From: Penium margaritaceum
Taxonomy: Eukaryota; Streptophyta; Zygnematophyceae; Desmidiales; Peniaceae
Reading direction: 5' to 3'
DNA: 56,316 nt
Assembly (NCBI GenBank): GCA_023375785.1
Contig: SZWC01001167.1
Span: 32,157-88,472 of the forward strand
In this document: piece by piece, positions 21,160 to 32,300 of the stretch
Layout of the letters: each line of letters starts with the position of its first letter
Position numbering within the stretch: the stretch's first letter is position 1
Translations under genes and position numbers: made by a program
The notes under the pieces: model-generated
Told to the model about the DNA's origin: nothing
The model's database searches: none
What the model saw: only the letters and a program-made list of their open reading frames with translations

Positions 21160-21780
21160 TTGCACGGGTCAGCAGCGGCAGCGGCAGCAGCGACAGCAGT
21201 CGCAAAGCAGCAGCTACAGCGGCAGCAGCGCGCAGCGGCGTGCCGCAGCAGCAGTCAGTAGCAGCCGCGGGCGACGGCCGCATTGGCTCGGCCGCATTGG
21301 CCACGCCACAGCACCCCTGCCTACGGCCGTGCAGAGCAGCGGTAACAGCAGCAGCAGCGGCAACAGCAGCAGTAGCGGCAACAGCGAGCAGCGGCATGCG
21401 GCAGCAGCAGTCAGCAGCCGCAACAGCCGGCAGCGGCAGCAGCAGCAGCCGCTTAGCCACGGCTGCAGCAGCGGGTAGCAGGCACAGTGGCAGAGCTGCA
21501 GCACCATCGCCGGCCGCTGCGCGGAGCAGTGACTGCAGCGATCAAGGCGTGTAGCAGGGTGCGGCAGAAGTAGCTAGAAGCCACAGCTGTGGATAGCCGC
21601 AACAGCGAGCAGCAACCACAATGAGAGCTGTCCAATCACAGCTGTGATAGAAGCTGCGGCAGGACTGTGACAGTGTGCTCTAGTAGTAGCCAGCGATGAC
21701 GGCCACAAGTAGCATCAGCAGCAGCAGCACCAGCTGCAGCGGCAGCAGCAGCAGCTTCGGCGGCAGCAGCAGCCGTCTAC
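21160..21780 (+). repeat. Imperfect CAG/GCA-rich low-complexity tract
   Basis: About 600 bp of degenerate GCA/GCG/CAG triplets. Depending on frame they read as Ala, Gln or Ser runs on the plus strand and Cys/Leu/Ala runs on the minus strand. Long open frames here are by-products of composition. Confidence 0.85.
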
Positions 21781-21885
21781 TCTTCCTCTGATCTACCCTT
21801 CCCCCTTCTGGCTGGCTTCCCCTCTCTCCCTGGGTTGGGTGGGGGTAGTTCAGGTACACAAGACTGCTTCACGGCACCTCCCAGA

Positions 21886-22166
21886 TTTCCCACGCTCACT
21901 AGGGCGGGGGAAACGCTGTCAAAAAAAAATTGGCAGCGTCGGGGTCGGTCCATCGGCAACTTCCAGGCTGAAACAGGCCTCGTCATATTTCCCACGCCCA
22001 CTGGGGCAGGGAAAAGGCTGCCGAAATTGTTCACCAGTGTGGGGGGGTTCATCGGCAGCGGCCTTCACGCTGCAAAAGGCCCCATTACACAATCCACGCC
22101 CGCTAGGGCGGTGTGAACGCTGCCGAAATAATTCTCGGCAGTGCTCACCACTCAACGGCAGCATCA
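21886..22166 (+). repeat. 102-bp tandem repeat, about 2.75 copies
   Basis: Units start with TTTCCCACGC at 21886 and 21988 and with the variant near 22090, exactly 102 bp apart. Each has the core CACGCYCNCTRGGGCNGGG and a later CGGCAG block. Since 102 is divisible by three, more than one frame stays open through the array (for example 21839-22402, plus). Confidence 0.85.
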
Positions 22167-22789
22167 TGCCCAAGGATACACCCATCGGAGTCGGCAGCGC
22201 CGGCTCCACTATGGACGCGGGCGTTTCCGCGTCCGATGTGAGTGGGCCCACACCGGGCACGACGCAGGAAACTAAGAAACTCCTTTCATTGATCTATGAC
22301 TTCATGTTTATGATGTTCTCAACTTTCAAGTGGTCAATCGAATGCTGGAATTCTGTAATGATGTGGCAGCCAAGAGAAGAACAGTCACTCCAATGGTGTT
22401 GAAGTCGCCAGGTCTACGAACACGTCTATGGTAGGGAAGAGGACGGATAAGGTTTTCTTCTCTTTTTTTTATCGCATGATGTGGCAGTGTAGGTCTTTCA
22501 CCAGGAGTTTTGCCCACCTCTCCACCTCTCCCTCCAATGTGGTTGGTGGTGCCTCTTCACGTCAGGATGCTGCAGCTGGAGTTTGAGGGATACAAATTTT
22601 CCCTGCATGGTCAACTAAGGCTGCTTCCATGAGCTCCTTATCCTCCTGCTACTGTTGCAACACTCCGGGTTGTCTCTGTTTCTGTTTATCTGCTGGTGGA
22701 GCTGCTGCTACACTCTTGCTGCCAGCAGCTGCTTCATCTAGCTCCTTCCCCTATAGCTACTACTCTTGCTTCTGATACCTCCCGTGCTT

Positions 22790-23990
22790 ACACCACCTTG
22801 GTGTGGTATGGGTGCAAAGGCTCTATAACCTTCCCCTACAGCTCGGCCTCAGAGCCAATGCCCATCAAATCGTGGGTCTTGTTGAAGTAGCAGAGCCGGA
22901 ACCGTGGGTCAGGTGCAGTTTCCAGAATGTGCCGATCAGTCAGTAGCGTGGCGTGCTTCTCCAAATTCTCCACTACGGCATTGAGGCCAGCATGAACATA
23001 AGCCAGCAGCTCTCCTTAGTTTTCAACCGACCTGTTGAACCCCTTCTCTTCCCCTTTTTCTTGGTATTGATCACCCGCACCTTCAACCATGAGTCTTTGT
23101 GATCATGCTCTCAAAGAAGGTAATGAAAAGAATGAGCGCTAGATAATTCATCCTTGTGATTTCCTCAGTGTGTAATGTCAAGTGCTTAAGAATAAGGGTG
23201 CGCAGTGAAATGGTGGCCCACTCTACTATGGACAGCATCAACAACATTCCATCGCAGCTGTAGAATGCCAGCCAAAACACGAGGACTCTGCGGAGGTCAC
23301 TTGGCTGCACGATTTGAGTGTCGAGTGTAACCAAGTCTTTGTGTCAAGGTGGAGAGATTTGTACTTCTGGCCTGCACCTGAGCACACAATGACAAGGGGC
23401 TTCTCTCGTGGAGTGCTTTGGGTTGCAAACATGGCAATGTGATGGGCCTTAGTGATGACCTCAGCCACAGTGGGGAGAGAAAGCAAGTCATTTATCACTA
23501 AGTTCATGATGTGGCCCAGAAAACAAATGTGACTCAACTTTTCAAAGCCCAAGATAGATGGAATGATGAATGCTGGTTACGGTGTCATTTGTGCTTTCGG
23601 TGTCAACTTTGATGAAGAAAGTACGGTCCCACGCCCCCCAAACCTTCAATTCTTATTGCAACACCTCAGACATCTTGTTTGTTGTGGGAGGGTCTAGAAA
23701 AGGTGGGAAGGATAGTGCCATGCTCTTCACTTTGAAATCTGAAATCCAATGTGCAATTGCTCTGACGTACTTCATATTTGCATCAGAGCTCCAGTCAACA
23801 GTTGTAAAAATGGTGGCAGAGGTGATCTCAGAAAGCGTAGCCTCTTCTTCCAAAAAGCGATGGCCCCATTGACGATGTCACACACAACGGTCATGTCATG
23901 AGGCAACTTCGCCACTGGGTTGCACTGTTGGAAAGCTTTGTCAAGCTAGTACCTCTTTGGTGACAACCTTCTGAAACAGATGTAAGAAGT
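22790..23990 (-). pseudogene. hAT-family transposase pseudogene 1
   Basis: Minus-strand pieces follow the order of a hAT transposase. Around 23850-23660 is TIFTTVDWSSD (first catalytic Asp region, usual form TxDxWSS) with YVRAIAHWISDFKVKSMAL. After a stop, FFIKVDTESTNDTV stands where hAT proteins have VTDNAxNN. After a frameshift, CFLGHIMNLVINDLLSL (about 23530-23480) matches the HxLNLxxxD motif, and then LDTKTWLHSTLKS matches the usual LDxxTRWNST. Near 22925-22880 the motif ETAPDPRFRLCYF matches the conserved LDPRFK box. The C-terminal dimerisation motif is not found. Stops and shifts are numerous. Upstream (24000-24500) there may be the N-terminus, but I see no BED finger. Confidence 0.78.
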
Positions 23991-24920
23991 GACAAAAACA
24001 TCATGCACATCTTGAAGTTTTCTAGTCAACATACCGACCAGAAAAATCTTGCATTTTTCTTACACCCCCGTCTTGTGATAGAGACTTCATGAACTCGCCA
24101 GTGACATCACCTCTTCATACATGACATGGTATTTGCATTCCTAAGATTTCCCATGTATGAAATTGTGTACATGCGGTTGACTTTTATGAAATTTGCCATA
24201 CAAAAACATCTCCTACCAAATGCAAGGTGCACAGCCTTTTTATTTGTTCCTAGTTTTCTACCTTCTACTTGTAAACCACTGATGTTTCCACCCACATAAC
24301 ACTTGTTGTCTGAGTGAAGTGGTACTTGAGGGGCAGCTCACAGCTTCACCCACACGCAACAAACTTTCAAAATTCTTGACTACATCTCCTCTGACCAAGA
24401 CTTTGTAGACATCACGGCCACGATCGTCAAAAGGAGCAAGCACAACTAGAAACATCTGCGTTAACCAACGAAGATGATGTAGGGAAAGCAGTTCATGATG
24501 CATAAGAATCCATAGTCATCAGCCACCAGAAGCATTGTAGGCTACATTTCCAATGGAGCCCGACCAATGACTCCGACAACCATCTCAACTACGCTATGAT
24601 CCAAAAGCTCAACTCTGGGATGGAGAGAATTCATTCTTCGTGCACATTAAAAGTTGAACTGTTGAAGGAGACCTTGTTACACTCAAATCCAAGCAAGCCA
24701 CAAGTTTTCCTGGCCCTCCATACATAGTTTGATTCCTAAGAACTAATAAGTTGGATGTGGTTTAGGAGTCTTGACATGTATTTCATCATTCTTGTGGTAA
24801 AAAAAAAAAGAAAAAAGATTATTCTGGTGGAAATTTGCTAAGGATTAAGGGACATCTAATGCCTGCAAAATTTTGGCAGAGCTCAACTAATGGATGACAA
24901 CCGTAATCTAGCATCGTTTA
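23991..24920. other. No gene recognised
   Basis: Possible further hAT remnants on the minus strand (a frame at 24258-24503), with no motif I can name. An A-rich run occurs at about 24800-24818. Confidence 0.4.
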
Positions 24921-25472
24921 TGTTATGTCCCTGACGTACACGAGTCCCCAAAAACTCGTGACTGGGCATTTCTATTCTTACATCCATGGCCCACCACGTG
25001 GCGACTTCAGAATGTTTACACCATTCGGACCATGGAATTTTGGCCAACTGCCCTGGCCTCTGACGTTCCATTCCAGAAGATTCTGACAACTTTGACACTG
25101 TTCAGAATGGTTGACAGAAGTTTCACAAACCACATCAATGTTCCGATATCGTTCGGTCGACTTCTCAATGATTAGCGACTCTTTTGAAAGAGCGTCGTAA
25201 TGTTGTCAAATCCCCCCGACTTCGCGGCGGAGCTTCTCGAATCCACCACTCAAGGCGTGACCTTGCACGCGTCGCTCAGCTTCAACAACGATGACCTGAC
25301 TTATGCCTCATTCTTGTTCTCAGCATTGTATATATGTGCTCGACTCACTCGGCACTTGTCATCAAGTACACTTAATACTTCATGCAAATTTTTCATTTAA
25401 CCCAAAAACCCCAATCGTCTTTTGTCCTGCACCTCATCCCTGTGAACCACCAACGTCCCGCTCGGTGAAACA
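24921..25472 (+). repeat. 5' LTR of gypsy element 2
   Basis: 552 bp, from TGTTATGTCCCTGACG to GGTGAAACA. It contains tgtatatatgtgctcgactc, a TATA-like site (about 25328-25336). Its partner is 29890-30433. Confidence 0.9.
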
Positions 25473-25474
25473 AT

Positions 25475-25486
25475 TGGTATCAGAGC
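25475..25486 (+). other. tRNA-Met primer-binding site, gypsy element 2
   Basis: TGGTATCAGAGC, two bases after the LTR end. Perfect match. Confidence 0.92.
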
Positions 25487-26779
25487 ACAGCGGCGTTGGA
25501 GGGATAACCGACATGTCAACTACCCGGCAACAACCTCGTACAAGTCCTCAACGCATCTCCACTGTCTAGGAGATGGCAGACATTGCGACGACAATGGTGA
25601 ACGGAGCAAGGGCAACTGGCCACAAGCAACAGTCCCTGGCGATTACTACGGCAATGGCAAATCAGCAGCGTGCGAACAACGAAGCTCTCCAGGCAAACCA
25701 GGCGGAAGCAGCAACTTTCTCGATAACTGGTGAAGCACCGATGAACCCCACGGCCAAGCCCGTGACGGACCCCTGGGGCTTGGCAAACCCTTCGCCCACG
25801 CCGCAGCTCATTGGGACGGTTACTGGCATGATGGGAGGCACTGGCCAATAACTGCAAATCAATGAAGACATGTACCAAAACATTTTGGAACTTGAGAGCC
25901 TCAATGACTATCTGCTCCAACAGCTCAAGGCGGTAATGGTGGAGGTTTGAGTTTCCCATGCACGCAAATTAGTGCTCACCGAGAGAAATCTGCAACTCTT
26001 GAGTGAAATCCAATTTTGACAAGCATTTCACTAGCCGTTCGATCCCGTAAAGTCCAAGGGATCGACAGTCAAGGTGTTGCTGATGATTTTGGAGGTGTAC
26101 TTCACCACTACTAGTGTCAACAATGGCAAAAAGAGTTTTGACCTCGTGACCTCGCTTTTGCGTGGGTACGACTTTGAGTTAGTGGTCCTATCTAAAGGCC
26201 ATACAACGATATCAAGAGACCAGCGGAGCTGCATCAATGGCGCTCGCGACTGCTCTCACATCATTGACCACACGCGTACTACCTCTCCAGCATATCTATC
26301 CAGCATGGCATGAATCTCTCACGCCACCCAAAATGTGGACCGACTTCGTGCGCGCTACCCTCGCTCACTTCAAGAAGGTGAATGATAAGTTTGGCACACG
26401 GTACGGACTCTCAAGCCTGCGTTAGTAGTTTAAGATGGCAAAGTACACTTAGTGTTTCTGCAAAATCATCACCGACAGTGACCTTGTCCCTGACAAACTA
26501 TGTTTCAACTACAACGGCCTCAAGAGAGATATTTGGCGAGCAATTGCCATTTTCAGCATCCAAGACAACCTTCCACAAATGCTCGCATAAGCCGACTGCA
26601 TCAACAGTGCCGACTACAATCCTCGGATACAGGAATCCAATGGTTGCCGACCCCAAGGCACGATCCTTATCGTGGCAGAGGAAAGTCACAATCGGTAGAA
26701 ACCTCATCTCAGATAAAGATTGATGCTGTCTATCAGTGCAATGAATGGCTCTGCTAGACTTGTGGGAAGCCAGGTCATA

Positions 26780-27398
26780 CCGTAGTGTCTTTTACATTTG
26801 CCTATTTTTCAGAACCCAGTTTGGTGACAGTTAAACTCGACTATTATTTCTGACCTAGCAACTTTGGACCTGCTTCGTCCAAAGACCGAGGTATTACTAT
26901 AGTGTTACACTTAGGTCGAAATTCCTCTTCACCTCCTTCGTCTGTCCCTTCAACTTCCCGTGTCAAATTTTGAAAATTTGGAACGTCAAGGGGGCCGTCG
27001 CACCCCTTCCTTCGCTTTTCAAGTCGCAGCCCCAATCCTGACGGCTAAGCGCGCCGTCATGACATGACTGTGTGCATCGGACGACGATCCGATGCACACA
27101 GTGTGTCCCGTTCTACGCACAAGCCCTTGGGGCTGCACGCAAAGAAATTGGAGATTTCCGATGGCTGGGGATTTCCACGGTGTGTGGCTGCGCCTGCTGT
27201 GGTTGAACTTGAGGATGAGGAGGATGTGCATGTGTGTTAACCTTTCATGAAGTTTTCCATGTTGACTTAAAACTATGTGTAGAGAAACAAGGATTTGGGA
27301 ATGTTTGGACTGCTTCGTCCATGAAGGAAAAAATTAAACATGTGCTTGAATAGACGAAGGAAAACAATTGTTTAAGTCGAACATAAGAGACACTACGG
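26780..27398. mobile_element. TA-flanked terminal-inverted-repeat element nested in gag
   Basis: It starts CCGTAGTGTCTTTTA and ends TAAGAGACACTACGG, so the two ends are inverted repeats of at least 10 exact bases with near-identity beyond. TA dinucleotides flank both ends (26778-26779 and 27399-27400). Removing the element plus one TA rebuilds the gag codons GGT CAT ATT CTG CGT GAC TGC. A TA duplication points to a Tc1/mariner-Stowaway-like or related family. No transposase is encoded. It contains repeated CTGCTTCGTCCA motifs near each end (about 26870 and 27310) and a central hairpin. Confidence 0.85.
27065..27100. repeat. Central hairpin of the TA-flanked element
   Basis: ACTGTGTGCATCGGA and its exact reverse complement TCCGATGCACACAGT are separated by CGACGA. 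A smaller GACGGC/GCCGTC stem lies just upstream. Confidence 0.9.
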
Positions 27399-27663
27399 TA
27401 TTCTGCGTGACTGCTAAAAGCGGCAATAACAATCCAAAGGGGGGAGGGTTGTCGCAGAAAAAGAGTGAGGAGTTGGGAAACAGTGGAGGATAGGAGTAGA
27501 CAGCGAGCCTCCTATCCAGTTGGAAAAATCTGCGCCAACCGATTGCCCGTCTGAGCAGCTCACATCATTGCTAACGAGGATTCCTAAAATCGCAAAGGGG
27601 TACAAGGACAACCAACCGGCGATACTGCTACCAGTGCAAGCGACGTGTTGTAAAAGTCGCAAG

Positions 27664-27843
27664 ATGGTACCGACACTATGGGACGGGAGAGCTTCTCACA
27701 AATTTTTCAGCAATAATATGGCTGGAAGCTGGGTTTGCAAGCTAAACCATGGGCTTTTGAAGGAAAACCTGTCGACAGTAAACTGTAGATCCGTCGACTT
27801 CGTGAACCACTCCGGCTGCAAATTGGAGATCTGCACAACGTAA
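27664..27843 (+). pseudogene. Protease remnant of gypsy element 2
   Basis: The frame reads LWDGRASHKFFSNNMAG, aligned with LLDGGASHSFLSNKMV of element 1. The catalytic D-T/S-G has become D-G-R, so the enzyme would be inactive. It lies between gag and RT as expected for gypsy. Confidence 0.65.
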
Positions 27844-28280
27844 TAGTTTTGAGGACTTTCCCAATGAGTGACCACATAATCATCCTTGGGTGAAACTTCC
27901 TGTACCGGCACAATCCGTAGGTTCAATGGAGTAGTAGAGAATTCTACGTCAGCATTGATTGTATAAAAATTTATCTTCCTCTAGTCGAGGGACCCACGAT
28001 GCAACGGCGGTTAGGGGAAGCAGCAGAGGTGGAAGCAGTAGAGGAAGTTGCAGCAGCCACAAAACACCAACCAATATCTCTGGACGTGGCCAATCAATAT
28101 CTGAAGCATGGAGTCAAAGTGTGGTTAGTCCACGTGGAAGTATGGGAGGGGGGAAAGACTGCAGCTGCCAAAGTGACATCAACGGTAACGACACCTGACA
28201 AGTTTTCAGCGATAGCAAAGGAGTTTGCGGAGCTCGTTGAGGAGTTCTTAGGGGTTTTTTCGGATGAACTACCCTGAGAT

Positions 28281-29889
28281 TTGCCACCACAACACAATAT
28301 CAACCATCAGATACACTTGAAGCCAAACAGTGGACCGACAATGAAGGGGACCTATAGGATGAGAGATCACGAGCTGACCGAACTCAAGAAGCAGCTGGAT
28401 GAGATGCTTGGGCAGGGTTTCATTGGGCCCTCCATGTCATCATACGTAGCACCTGTGTTTTCTATGAAAACAAAGATAAGAGAAATGCGAGTGTGCATAG
28501 ACCACCGAGCGTTGAACGACATCACCATCAAGAACCGCTACCCCCTTCCGTGAGCAGATAAACTTTTTGACCAGTTTTTGGGGGCTCAAATTTTAAGTTA
28601 TATTAACCTACACCATGGATATCATCAGATCCACGTATCTGGTAAGAACGTCAAGAAGACAACATTCCGTACAAGATACGGGCACGTTGAGTTTATGGTC
28701 ATTATGTTTGGACTCACAAACACCCCCGAGACATTTATGGCGGCAATGAATAATGTTTTGTCCATATCTCAACGTCATGGTCATCGTGTATATTGACGAC
28801 ATCCTGGTGTACAGCCGTACCCGGAAGGAGCACAATGGACATCTCTTAAAATTTCTTGAGATTTTATAAATAGAGAATTGGTTTTTGGAAAACTCTTGAA
28901 GTGCGACTTTGGTCACCGTTCAATAGAGTTTTTGGGCCACATCATTGGCAGCAACCGGACCACCATGGACCCAAAAAGGTGGAGACGGACGTTGATTCGC
29001 TGATGCCCACAAATTTTGGGACATCCAGGTCTTTTTGGGTTTCTACAACTACTACCGTCAATTCGTAAAGAACTATGTCCAAGTGTTAGCGCCCCTCTCC
29101 CATCTCACTTGGAAAACCACCGGGTGGAATGGGGGGGACAGCAAACAAGAAGTGTTCAACTCCTTGAGAAACGCTCTGACCTCTGTGCCAGCCTTAAAAC
29201 TGGCAGATCCCACTATGGACTACATCATGGCCATCGATGCGTCCGATCGAGCCATTGGAGCCGTTCTCCTCCAAGACAGCAGCAGTGGAGAACAACCGGT
29301 CGAGTACATGTCAAGAAAGCTACGTGGGCTGGAATTGAATTACTTGGTGCACAAGAAGGAGATGCTCACAATCGTGCAGACATTCAAGACATGGCAGTAC
29401 TAGCAGGAATGATGTAGATTCATCATCCACACTGACCATCACGCCCTGAAACATCTCAAGATCAAGCCAGATCTAAGCAATCAACAAACTCGATTGATGG
29501 ATTTTCTCGAGTTCAACTTTGACTACGACATTGAGTATCGGCATGTAGCAAATCCGGTGGATGATCGAAGTCAACGACCAGATCCAATAGCTGAGATCTG
29601 TATGTTTCTTGTCGAACGAGACCTGTACCTCGCGAGGTTGTTCGCGAAGGGAGGAGAGGAGTTCGGCGGGTACGATGAAAACAAGTTTTTTTCGATGACC
29701 CCTACTACCGGCGGCTGCTCACTTGCCAGGTCTTTATGCCTCCAAACAAGGAACTACGGCGGATGCTATTGGGGGAATGCCACAACACCAGTCCACGTGG
29801 ACACTTCAGCAAAGACAAGATGCTCAAGAAGTTGGCAAATAACTAGTGGTGGGAAAAGACGTAGATAGACGTGGCGGACTTGAAAATCG
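28281..29889 (+). pseudogene. pol: pol of gypsy element 2: RT, RNase H, integrase start
   Basis: RT: LDEMLGQGFIGPS and VCIDHRALNDITIKNRYPLP to a stop near 28553. It continues in a new frame with INLHHGYHQIHVSGKNVKKT and MFGLTNTPETFMAAMN, and then, after another shift, YIDD at about 28789-28800. The connection region QVFLGFYNYYRQFVKNY follows at 29035. RNase H: IMAIDASDRAIGAVLLQD near 29225, EYMSRKLRGLELNY, and TDHHALKHLK after a stop. The sequence then enters the linker and the integrase HHCC region (ECHNTSPRGHFSKDK-like, about 29770-29830) and ends at the LTR. The integrase catalytic core is absent. Confidence 0.88.
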
Positions 29890-30433
29890 TGTGACACCAA
29901 TCTTGCGAGTGGGAATTTCTATTCTTCCCTCCATGGCTCACCGCGCGGTGATTTAAATATCTTCACGCCATTTCAGTCCAGGGAATTATGGCCAACTGCC
30001 CCAACCTCCGGTGTTCGGTTCCGGGAGTTTCTAACAACTTCGACCATGTTCTAGATTGGTCGAAAAAAGTGTCACAAACCATATCGATGTTTCGTTATCG
30101 TTTGGTCGACTTCTCAACGACGCTCAAATTTCATAAAGAAGCATTGCAATATTCTCAAATCCCACCCCCCTCCCCGACTTCTTGGCGGTGTTTCACCACC
30201 ACCACTCACGATGCGACCTCCCACGCGTCACTCAGCTCAAACGCTGATGACCCGACTTATGCTTCATTCTCATTTTTGGTATTGAGTATATGTGCTCAAA
30301 ACACTTGGATGACACTAGTCATCCAAGTACGCTGAATGCTTTACAAAAGTAATCCACTTGTCCCAAACACCCGAATCGTCTTTTTTTCCATACCTCATCC
30401 TTGTGAGCCCCCTACAATCTGCTTGACATATCA
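29890..30433 (+). repeat. 3' LTR of gypsy element 2
   Basis: It aligns with 24921-25472 through most of its length (for example ggccaactgcc, cttcattctcat). The first about 50 bp are poorly conserved, and the element's polypurine tract is not seen before it. A deletion probably removed the junction. Confidence 0.8.
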
Positions 30434-30655
30434 ATCGACATCCCGCATACTCCATCTGAAGTAGGAATCTGACGTGGCAATTATCCTTAAATCAACCGGA
30501 GGTCTAGGATGAATTCATGTGTGCTGTCAAAACCCAAAAAATAAAATGGATGCAAAATGTTCCAACGTGAGTGACATTCAAACATGTCATGCTTCGGGCG
30601 GCAATTTCTTTCGAGGGCAGTGCTGTAAGATACCCATCATTTTGCTTGATAAATG

Positions 30656-30785
30656 AGCAGTGTCCATAGTCAAAAACAAACCGATGGCGGTGTCCAACGT
30701 CAAAACCAATATGTCAGCGATGTCCAGAGTCGGAAACAAAAAGTCAGCGGTGCCCATAGTGAAAACCAACATGACAGCTGTGCCT
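30656..30785. repeat. 30-bp minisatellite, about 4 copies
   Basis: Successive units of the type CGGTGTCCAACGTCAAAACC followed by AATATGTCAG, 30 bp each and imperfect. Confidence 0.8.
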
Positions 30786-31553
30786 CCGGTTAGTTTCTGT
30801 CATGTGCACGCTTGACGGGGTTTTCATGGTTTTGACAGATTGGAGATGGATTTTAACATGGATGATGACACGACTTGCAACTACATCGTTTGCCAATGCG
30901 AGGGTAGTAAGGAATGCAATTGACGTGGTTCGCTTGGACTCTGACACCTTGGTCACGGTGGTATTGCATATGATATTGCAAGCATTCCGCTCGTAGGTAC
31001 GCGCTGCACACCACATGGCTGATTGCGTCATCTGATTGCGTTGATCGACGGATCCTCGAAGTTTACCGGATTGCAAACTGGTTCTCCTAGAATCCGTCTC
31101 TGTCTTTGCGCGGATTCCTTTCTAGTTTCGACAGCCTGTCTCGTTGCACGTTCAGCCTGTTTCCTGAGTTGCAAAGTACCTCCCATCATGGAGGGCTACC
31201 ATGTGGTTCCCTCGGCTGATCTCAAACCTAAGCTTGGAATTTTTTTCCCGCATTGATGGTTGCGCTTGGTGGGGTGTTCTCGCCTTGCTGGCCATTGTGA
31301 TGCAGCTCATCGTCAATGATGTTGCACGCCCTCATGAAGGCCTCATGCAATGTGCATGGGAGAGGAATGGGGGAATCTAAGTTTTTTAGAGCCATGTTTT
31401 CTACACAATGTGCCCATGTTGTCTCCCGATGGCGGGACATGCACCAGAGAGGTGGTGGAGCCGTCACTTCTTCGTGGTTCCCACTCAACGACTGCGTCGA
31501 AGACGTGATAGACGAGCCTTGCTTTACGCAGTGCTCTCCTCCTCACAAGGAGG
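30786..31553. other. No gene recognised
   Basis: Weak open frames on both strands. Some of 31250-31550 may be the 5' part of the MULE below, but I see no motif that shows it. Confidence 0.4.
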
Positions 31554-31844
31554 ATGATGCACGATGCGTTCAACATCACGTCCTTCACTGATGGCCACTT
31601 GTGTGATCCCGGAGTTAGCCGGAGAAACCCAGTGTGCTCCACGCACTGGGTGGCACGGCACATCAAAAGCACCCTCGTGATGGACCCGTCAGCAACACCC
31701 AAGGCACTGTTGGCAGTGGTAACAAAGGTCGGCAACACCAAGGTACTCTACACCACCCTATACCGGGCGAAGAAGGCCTGCTTGGACAATATGTACGGGA
31801 ATAAATCAGATTCGTGGAGCATGTTCCCTGGATACACGGATGAG

Positions 31845-31914
31845 GTACACATGACTTTTCCCTTTTTCTTTTTTTGGTTGTTTTCTAATGCCTCCGTTCT
31901 GTTCTTAATTACAG
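31845..31914 (+). other. 70-bp GT-AG intron in the MULE gene
   Basis: GATGAG|GTACAC ... TTACAG|GCTGAT, with a pyrimidine-rich interior and a CTAAT branch-like site. It lies between the RAK domain and the catalytic domain. The reading frame on the far side is shifted, so its precise use is inferred. Confidence 0.5.
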
Positions 31915-32034
31915 GCTGATCATGTTTTACATGCTGTTTCATGGAGCTCTTGAAGGTGGACCTGCTCGCCATCACAAATGCTGAGAAGGACCGGGAAACT
32001 GGCATGTTCAACCGGGTGTTCGTCGCACCAGGGA

Positions 32035-32300
32035 GTTATGGTCAATCACCCCAAATTCATACACTCAACAATTGGTGTATCAAAAAGTGTATTCCTATAT
32101 GCAAACATTTCTCAGAAATCACCAACATTAATTCATGTCACTAGAGCCCAAACATAATTTCCTCATGTAAGGTGTTACCTATAATGGATTACATGTCCTA
32201 TGTATTAGGTTTTGTTAGATGTCCATGTTAACTGATATGTTCACTTTCCAATACACTTGTCGATACACAGTTTCAGGGGTGAGGTGATCGGTCATACATG
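32035..32300 (+). mobile_element. MITE-like element, copy 2, inside the MULE
   Basis: It matches the reverse complement of 764-1022 from end to end. Ends are TATGGTCAATCACC on the left and, read inward on the other strand, TATGACCGATCACC. It interrupts the codons for APGACCKGF. The flanks GCACCAGGGA (32025-32034) and GCACCCGGAG (32301-32310) look like a 9-10 bp target duplication with two changes, as Mutator-type elements make. It has no coding capacity. Confidence 0.78.

Larger units (their letters stand above)
25513..27440 (+). pseudogene. gag: gag of gypsy element 2, split by a DNA transposon
   Basis: From ATG 25513 the frame is broken early by TAG but stays readable: a Thr/Ala-rich leader, the helical LQINEDMYQNILELESLNDY, then capsid (VLLMILEVYFTTTSVNNGKK) near 26073-26130. 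The zinc knuckle starts at about 26755 as C-stop-TCGKPGH and is cut at 26779. After the 619-bp insertion the sequence resumes as ILRDC. Skipping the insertion gives CxTCGKPGHILRDC, a standard CX2CX4HX4C box, with TAG where Trp would fit. Several stops elsewhere make gag non-functional even without the insertion. Confidence 0.8.
24921..30433 (+). mobile_element. Ty3/gypsy element 2 (decayed, internally deleted)
   Basis: 5' LTR 24921-25472, a perfect primer-binding site, gag with a knuckle, protease, RT and RNase H, and then only the beginning of integrase before the 3' LTR (about 29890-30433). The integrase core, chromodomain and polypurine tract are missing, and the 3' LTR start appears clipped. 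The LTR and coding parts resemble element 1, so the two are siblings of one lineage in the same orientation. A separate DNA element (26780-27398) is nested in gag. No target duplication is recognised. Confidence 0.92.

Noticed and set aside
20870..21554. Long frames across the CAG-rich tract
   Set aside because: All frames are open because of triplet composition, and no domain is present.
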